From Janthinobacterium lividum (GTDB lineage Bacteria > Pseudomonadota > Gammaproteobacteria > Burkholderiales > Burkholderiaceae_D), in NCBI RefSeq assembly GCF_011601275.1, contig NZ_JAAOLY010000010.1, positions 124,001 to 188,000 of the forward strand: a DNA stretch of 64,000 bases, read 5' to 3'. The translations under genes were made by a program, and so were the position numbers. The stretch's first letter is position 1. The number at the start of each line of letters is the position of its first letter. Shown piece by piece: positions 60,613-64,000 of this stretch. The notes below the pieces were generated by a model. It saw nothing but the letters and a program-made list of their open reading frames with translations, ran no database searches and was not told the DNA's origin.

Positions 60613-61281
60613 ATGGAACACGCTATGCATCACTACCAAATCCTCTCGCGCCTGCTGCTGTATCCGGAGCCCGAGCTGATCGCCCACCTGCCGCAGCTGG
60701 ACGCCGCGCTGGCGGCCGTGCCGGAGCAGCACGCCTTTATGTACCCCTTGCTGCGGCCCTTGCTGGCGCACCTGGAAAGCAGCAGCCTGATCGACCTGCA
60801 GCAGCAGTACGTGGCCACGTTCGACCGCAACCCCTCGCACTCGCTGCATCTGTTTGAGCATATCCACGGCGAATCGCGCGACCGGGGCCAGGCGATGGTC
60901 GACCTGATGGAGGAATACAAGCGTCACGGCCTGCAGATGGTGGGCGACGACTTGCCCGACTTCGTGCCGCTGTTCCTGGAATTTCTCGCGCAGCTCGACG
61001 AGGAAGTCTCGGCACCGCTGCTGGGCGACGCCGTCCACGTGCTGGCGCACATCGGCCGCAAACTGACCGCCAACGGCAGCCCGTATGCACCCGTCTTCAC
61101 CTTGCTCGAACGCCTGAGCCCCGTGGCGGCGGAAATGCTGGCCGAACCGCCGGTGCGCGACATGGATGAAGCGCTGGAAACCTTCGGTCCCGGTGCGGAC
61201 GGCGTCGAGCCCTTGCTGCGCCAAGCGCCGGGCGGCGTCCATCCCGTGCATTTTCACCCGCAGCCGCGGCGCGCCGCTTGA
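60613..61281 (+). CDS. narJ: Nitrate reductase molybdenum cofactor assembly chaperone NarJ
   Basis: A 222-residue NarJ/TorD-family chaperone that holds apo-NarGH for cofactor insertion and does not stay in the enzyme. The helical bundle has YQILSRLLLYPEPELIAHLP at the N-terminus, the conserved LYLFEHIHGES-like stretch (here LHLFEHIHGESRDRGQAMVD) and PDFVPLFLEFLAQLD. AAGGA precedes the ATG at 60613 by 7 bases; an ATG at 60625 is an alternative. It lies 9 bases after narH. Confidence 0.95.
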   Translation: MEHAMHHYQILSRLLLYPEPELIAHLPQLDAALAAVPEQHAFMYPLLRPLLAHLESSSLIDLQQQYVATFDRNPSHSLHLFEHIHGESRDRGQAMVDLMEEYKRHGLQMVGDDLPDFVPLFLEFLAQLDEEVSAPLLGDAVHVLAHIGRKLTANGSPYAPVFTLLERLSPVAAEMLAEPPVRDMDEALETFGPGADGVEPLLRQAPGGVHPVHFHPQPRRAA

Positions 61282-61308
61282 AGCGCGTCCGCATGAGGAG
61301 AGTACATC

Positions 61309-61995
61309 ATGAGTAATTACTTGCATCAATTTGTGTATGGCATTTATCCATACATCGCGCTGGCCATCTTTTTCCTCGGTAGCCTGATCCGTTTCGACCG
61401 CGAGCAATACACGTGGAAGTCCGATTCCAGCCAGCTGCTGCACCGCGGCAGCCTGCGCCTGGGCAATATCCTGTTTCATATCGGCATCATCGGCCTGCTG
61501 TTCGGCCATGCGGCCGGCTTGCTCACCCCCGTCTGGGTGTGGGACACGCTGGGCGTGTCGCACAGCCTGAAGCAGGGCGTGGCGATGGCGGCCGGCGGCG
61601 TGATGGGCGGGCTGTGCCTGGTCGGCATCCTGATCCTGCTGGCGCGCCGCTTCGGCAATGCACGGCTGCGCGCCGTCACCACGGCCGGCGACAAGCTGGT
61701 GATGCTGTGGATTTTGCTGACCTTGCTGCTGGGACTGTCCTCGATCTTCGTCTCGGCTTCGCACATGGATGGCCACATGATGGTCTTGCTGATGAACTGG
61801 GCGCAGCACATCGTGACCTTCCGCGGCGACGCGGCCAGCTTCATCGTCGACGCGCCGCTGGTGTTCAAGCTGCACCTGTTCATGGGCATGTCGCTGTTCG
61901 TCATCTTCCCGTTCACTCGCCTGGTGCACGTGTGGAGCGGCTTTGGCGCAGTTGCTTACCTGGGCCGTGCCTATCAACTGGTGCGCCGCCGCTAA
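61309..61995 (+). CDS. narI: Respiratory nitrate reductase gamma subunit NarI
   Basis: The 228-residue cytochrome b subunit anchors NarGH and oxidises quinol. Five hydrophobic spans are visible, starting with LHQFVYGIYPYIALAIFFLG. Probable haem ligands are the His residues in NILFHIGIIGLLFGHAAGLL and in KLHLFMGMSLFVIFPFTRLV with HVWSG. GGAG is 13 bases before the ATG. It lies 27 bases after narJ and 15 bases before the parvulin gene. Confidence 0.96.
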   Translation: MSNYLHQFVYGIYPYIALAIFFLGSLIRFDREQYTWKSDSSQLLHRGSLRLGNILFHIGIIGLLFGHAAGLLTPVWVWDTLGVSHSLKQGVAMAAGGVMGGLCLVGILILLARRFGNARLRAVTTAGDKLVMLWILLTLLLGLSSIFVSASHMDGHMMVLLMNWAQHIVTFRGDAASFIVDAPLVFKLHLFMGMSLFVIFPFTRLVHVWSGFGAVAYLGRAYQLVRRR

Positions 61996-62010
61996 GAAAG
62001 GAGTCACATC

Positions 62011-62757
62011 ATGGGAATCTCCGTCAATGGCATCGATATCGACGATGCCGACATCGCGCAGGAACTGCCGCATCACGACGGCGCCGGCAACCCTTTGAAG
62101 CAGGCCGTGCATGAACTGGTGCTGCGCCGGCTGCTGCTGGAAGAAGCCGAGCGCCTCGGCGTGCAGGGCGGCAGTATTGATGACCGCATCGAAGCGCTGT
62201 TCGCGCAGGAAGTGCGCGTGCCGCCCGCCGACGATGCGGCTTGCCGCACCTTCTATGCGCAGCGCCCGCAGCTGTTTAGCAGCGGCGCCCTGGCCGAGGC
62301 GCGCCACATCCTGTTCCAGGTGACGCCCGACGCGCCCCTGGAGCTGCTGCGCACGACGGCGCAAGCCGTGCTCGACGCCCTCAAACTGGCGCCCGAGCGC
62401 TTCGGCGAACTGGCGGCGCAGTATTCGAACTGCCCGTCGGGCGCCCTGGGCGGCAACCTGGGGCAGCTGTCGCCGGGCCAGAGCGTGCCGGAATTCGACG
62501 CGCTGCTGTTCCGCCTGGAAGCGGGCGCGCTGGCCGGCCATTTGCTGGAAACGCGCTTCGGCTACCACATCGTGCAAGTGCTGCGCCGGGTCGAAGGCCA
62601 GCCCATCGCCTACGAGGCCGTGCAGGCGCAGATCGCCGACCGCCTGTCGCGCGCCGCGTGGCAGCGGGCCGTGCACCAGTATCTGCATTTGCTGGTGGGG
62701 CGCGCCGACATCGGCGGGATCGAGCTCGAAGGCACGGCCAGCCCGCTGGTTCAGTAG
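62011..62757 (+). CDS. PpiC/parvulin-type peptidyl-prolyl isomerase of the nar operon
   Basis: A 248-residue protein with an N-terminal helical part (KQAVHELVLRRLLLEEAERL) and a parvulin domain at about 95-200 (ARHILFQV, FGELAAQYSNCPSGALGGNL, GQLSPGQSVPEFDALLF, TRFGYHIVQVLRRVEGQ). There is no signal peptide, so it probably works in the cytoplasm, unlike most PpiC/SurA relatives. AAGGAG lies 9 bases before the ATG. Its place directly after narI suggests a part in folding or maturation of the nitrate reductase; this is inference. Confidence 0.9.
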   Translation: MGISVNGIDIDDADIAQELPHHDGAGNPLKQAVHELVLRRLLLEEAERLGVQGGSIDDRIEALFAQEVRVPPADDAACRTFYAQRPQLFSSGALAEARHILFQVTPDAPLELLRTTAQAVLDALKLAPERFGELAAQYSNCPSGALGGNLGQLSPGQSVPEFDALLFRLEAGALAGHLLETRFGYHIVQVLRRVEGQPIAYEAVQAQIADRLSRAAWQRAVHQYLHLLVGRADIGGIELEGTASPLVQ

Positions 62758-62799
62758 GTAGAAATGCGTAGGCCGAAAGGCGTAGGCCGCTAGGCCTTC

Positions 62800-62824
62800 T
62801 GGGGCACAGCCAGATCGTGCCCCA
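62800..62824 (+). terminator. Hairpin between nar operon and moaA
   Basis: TGGGGCAC and GTGCCCCA pair across 9 bases; GCCTTTA follows. It is a weak or partial terminator, 43 bases after the parvulin stop and 36 before moaA. Short TAGGCC repeats precede it. Confidence 0.6.
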
Positions 62825-62859
62825 GCCTTTACAATCAAGGAAGAAACAGGAGTAGCGTC

Positions 62860-63846
62860 ATGGGTAGCGTCAAGTTGCAGGACCGTTTTGGCCGTTCGAT
62901 CGATTATGTGCGGCTGTCCGTCACCGACCGCTGCGATTTGCGCTGCAGTTACTGCATGCCCAAGGGTTTTCGCGGCTTCGAGGAGCCGAAGGACTGGCTG
63001 ACGTTCGACGAGATCGAGCGCCTGATGGGCATCTTCGTGCGCCTCGGCACGCGCCGCGTGCGCCTGACGGGCGGCGAACCGCTGTTGCGGCGCAATCTGC
63101 CGGAGCTGGCGCAGCGGCTGACGGCATTGCCTGGTTTGCAGGACTTGTCGCTGTCGACCAACGCCACCCAGTTGGGCAAGCACGCCGTGGCCTTGCGCGC
63201 GGCGGGCGTGGACCGCATCAACGTCAGCCTGGACTCTCTCGACCGCGCCTGCATGCAGCAGATCACGGGGCGCGACAGCCTGCAGCCGATACTCGATGGC
63301 CTGATGGCGGGCAAGGCGGCCGGTTTCGACCCGATCAAGATCAATATGGTGGCCATGCGCGGCATCAATGACGGCCAGATCGAGGCCATGGCGGCCTTCT
63401 GTATCGAGCAGCAGTTCATCCTGCGCCTGATCGAAGCCATGCCGATGGGCAGCACGGGCCGCAATGCCAGCTATATGCCGCTCGGTCCCGTGCGCGAGCG
63501 CCTGGCGGCCCGTTTTGGCCTGGTGCCGCAGGCAACAGAGCTCGGTGGCGGGCCGGCGCGCTACATGGCGACAGCCGATGGACGCTCGAGCATCGGCTTC
63601 ATTACACCCATGTCGCAGCATTTTTGCGCCAGTTGCAACCGCGTGCGCCTGTCCGTCGATGGTACGCTGTACCTGTGCCTGGGCCAGGAAGAGAAATTCG
63701 CCCTCGGCCCCATGCTGCGCGGCGGGGCCACGGATATGGAGATCGAGGCGGCGATCCGCGCCGCCATCGAACTGAAGCCGCAGCAGCATGATTTCAATAC
63801 GCAGCCGGACAAGATTATCCGTTTTATGGCGCAGACGGGCGGCTGA
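62860..63846 (+). CDS. moaA: GTP 3',8-cyclase MoaA
   Basis: A 328-residue radical-SAM enzyme for the first step of molybdenum cofactor synthesis, turning GTP into 3',8-cyclo-GTP. The SAM cluster is Cys25-3x-Cys29-2x-Cys32 (DRCDLRCSYCMP). GGEPLLRRNLPEL is the SAM-binding GGE motif. The second cluster is HFCASCNRVRLSVDGTLYLC, and the C-terminal Gly-Gly (MAQTGG) required for catalysis is present. AGGAG lies 9 bases upstream. Its location after narGHJI fits supply of cofactor to NarG, and PaoC also needs it. Confidence 0.95.
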   Translation: MGSVKLQDRFGRSIDYVRLSVTDRCDLRCSYCMPKGFRGFEEPKDWLTFDEIERLMGIFVRLGTRRVRLTGGEPLLRRNLPELAQRLTALPGLQDLSLSTNATQLGKHAVALRAAGVDRINVSLDSLDRACMQQITGRDSLQPILDGLMAGKAAGFDPIKINMVAMRGINDGQIEAMAAFCIEQQFILRLIEAMPMGSTGRNASYMPLGPVRERLAARFGLVPQATELGGGPARYMATADGRSSIGFITPMSQHFCASCNRVRLSVDGTLYLCLGQEEKFALGPMLRGGATDMEIEAAIRAAIELKPQQHDFNTQPDKIIRFMAQTGG

Positions 63847-63875
63847 GGCAGTTTGCATTTACATTCAAGGGCGGT

Positions 63876-64000
63876 ATGAAATTCAAGGCGATGTTTTCCT
63901 CCTGGCAGAAGCTGTCGACCAAGATCGTCGGGGCGCTGCTGCTCATGCTGGTGCTGGCCTTGAGCGCCATCGGCTGCACCCTGTTTTTGTCATGGCAGCT
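63876..64000 (+). CDS. narX: NarX-type nitrate sensor histidine kinase, N-terminal start (cut by window end)
   Basis: Only 41 codons are visible. They read MKFKAMFSSWQKLSTKIVGA and then LLLMLVLALSAIGCTLFLSW, a basic N-terminus and a first membrane span that is like NarX sensors. The position after moaA at the end of a nar cluster agrees. The periplasmic P-box and the kinase domains are outside, so identification stays tentative. Confidence 0.6.
   Translation, partial: MKFKAMFSSWQKLSTKIVGALLLMLVLALSAIGCTLFLSWQ

Noticed and set aside
58945..63858. 1637-codon open frame on the minus strand
   Set aside because: It runs antisense across narH, narJ, narI, ppiC and moaA, all clearly real. It has no recognisable domain.
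1..64000. CRISPR arrays, tRNA/rRNA genes, insertion sequences or prophage
   Set aside because: No regularly spaced repeats, no cloverleaf or rRNA core sequence, and no transposase, integrase or phage proteins were recognised on either strand.

Overview
The window comes from a high-GC betaproteobacterium, most plausibly an Oxalobacteraceae member (Janthinobacterium, Duganella or Massilia type). This is judged from gene content and codon style: TonB-dependent receptors, a PaoABC aldehyde oxidoreductase, an orphan PHA synthase, a narK1K2-narGHJI block and a GalNAc catabolic locus. The taxon is inference; there is no rRNA or other marker here. I saw no tRNA, rRNA, CRISPR array or insertion sequence.

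Layout. 2-7056: the C-terminal 2.1 kb-residue part of a giant filamentous-haemagglutinin-type exoprotein, overlapped by 4 nt by an ECF-like sigma factor. 7133-10954: paoABC, a periplasmic molybdenum aldehyde oxidoreductase. 10973-18429: mixed accessory genes (an A+T-rich serine hydrolase, a Fur box abutting a decapitated siderophore receptor, a CrtC/AttH-like protein, CorA, an alpha/beta hydrolase, a small cytochrome c, a tandem universal stress protein). 18465-20270: PHA synthase in a unit with the stress protein, behind a class-II-type FNR/Anr promoter. 20540-23923: a small membrane ORF, a LysR remnant, a DUF445 protein and an amino acid permease.

24135-44482 is the most coherent system: a probable N-acetylgalactosamine glycan utilization locus. 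The minus-strand operon agaS-agaK-kbaZ-agaR-nagA-sugar porter takes up GalNAc and converts it through GalNAc-6-P, GalN-6-P and tagatose-6-P towards triose phosphates. The plus-strand genes supply two TonB receptors, a GH31 enzyme with CBM32-like and CBM51/NPCBM modules, a Tat-exported GH109 enzyme and a DUF5077/DUF3472 lipoprotein. Three promoters in this region share one architecture (CTTTC/CGAAAG repeats next to TTGAC-N17-TANNNT), and two of them are a duplicated module with identical internal spacing. AgaR is the obvious candidate regulator. No tagatose-6-phosphate kinase and no catalytic KbaY aldolase subunit are present in the window.

45968-50046: a complete Fur-box, FecI-type sigma, FecR and STN-domain TonB receptor signalling unit. 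51199-64000: nitrate respiration (two NarK transporters, beta-carbonic anhydrase, narGHJI, a parvulin isomerase, moaA for molybdenum cofactor, and the first codons of a NarX-type sensor kinase). Nitrate respiration, PaoABC and MoaA share molybdenum cofactor demand, and the FNR-type site at phaC fits an organism that lives through oxygen limitation.
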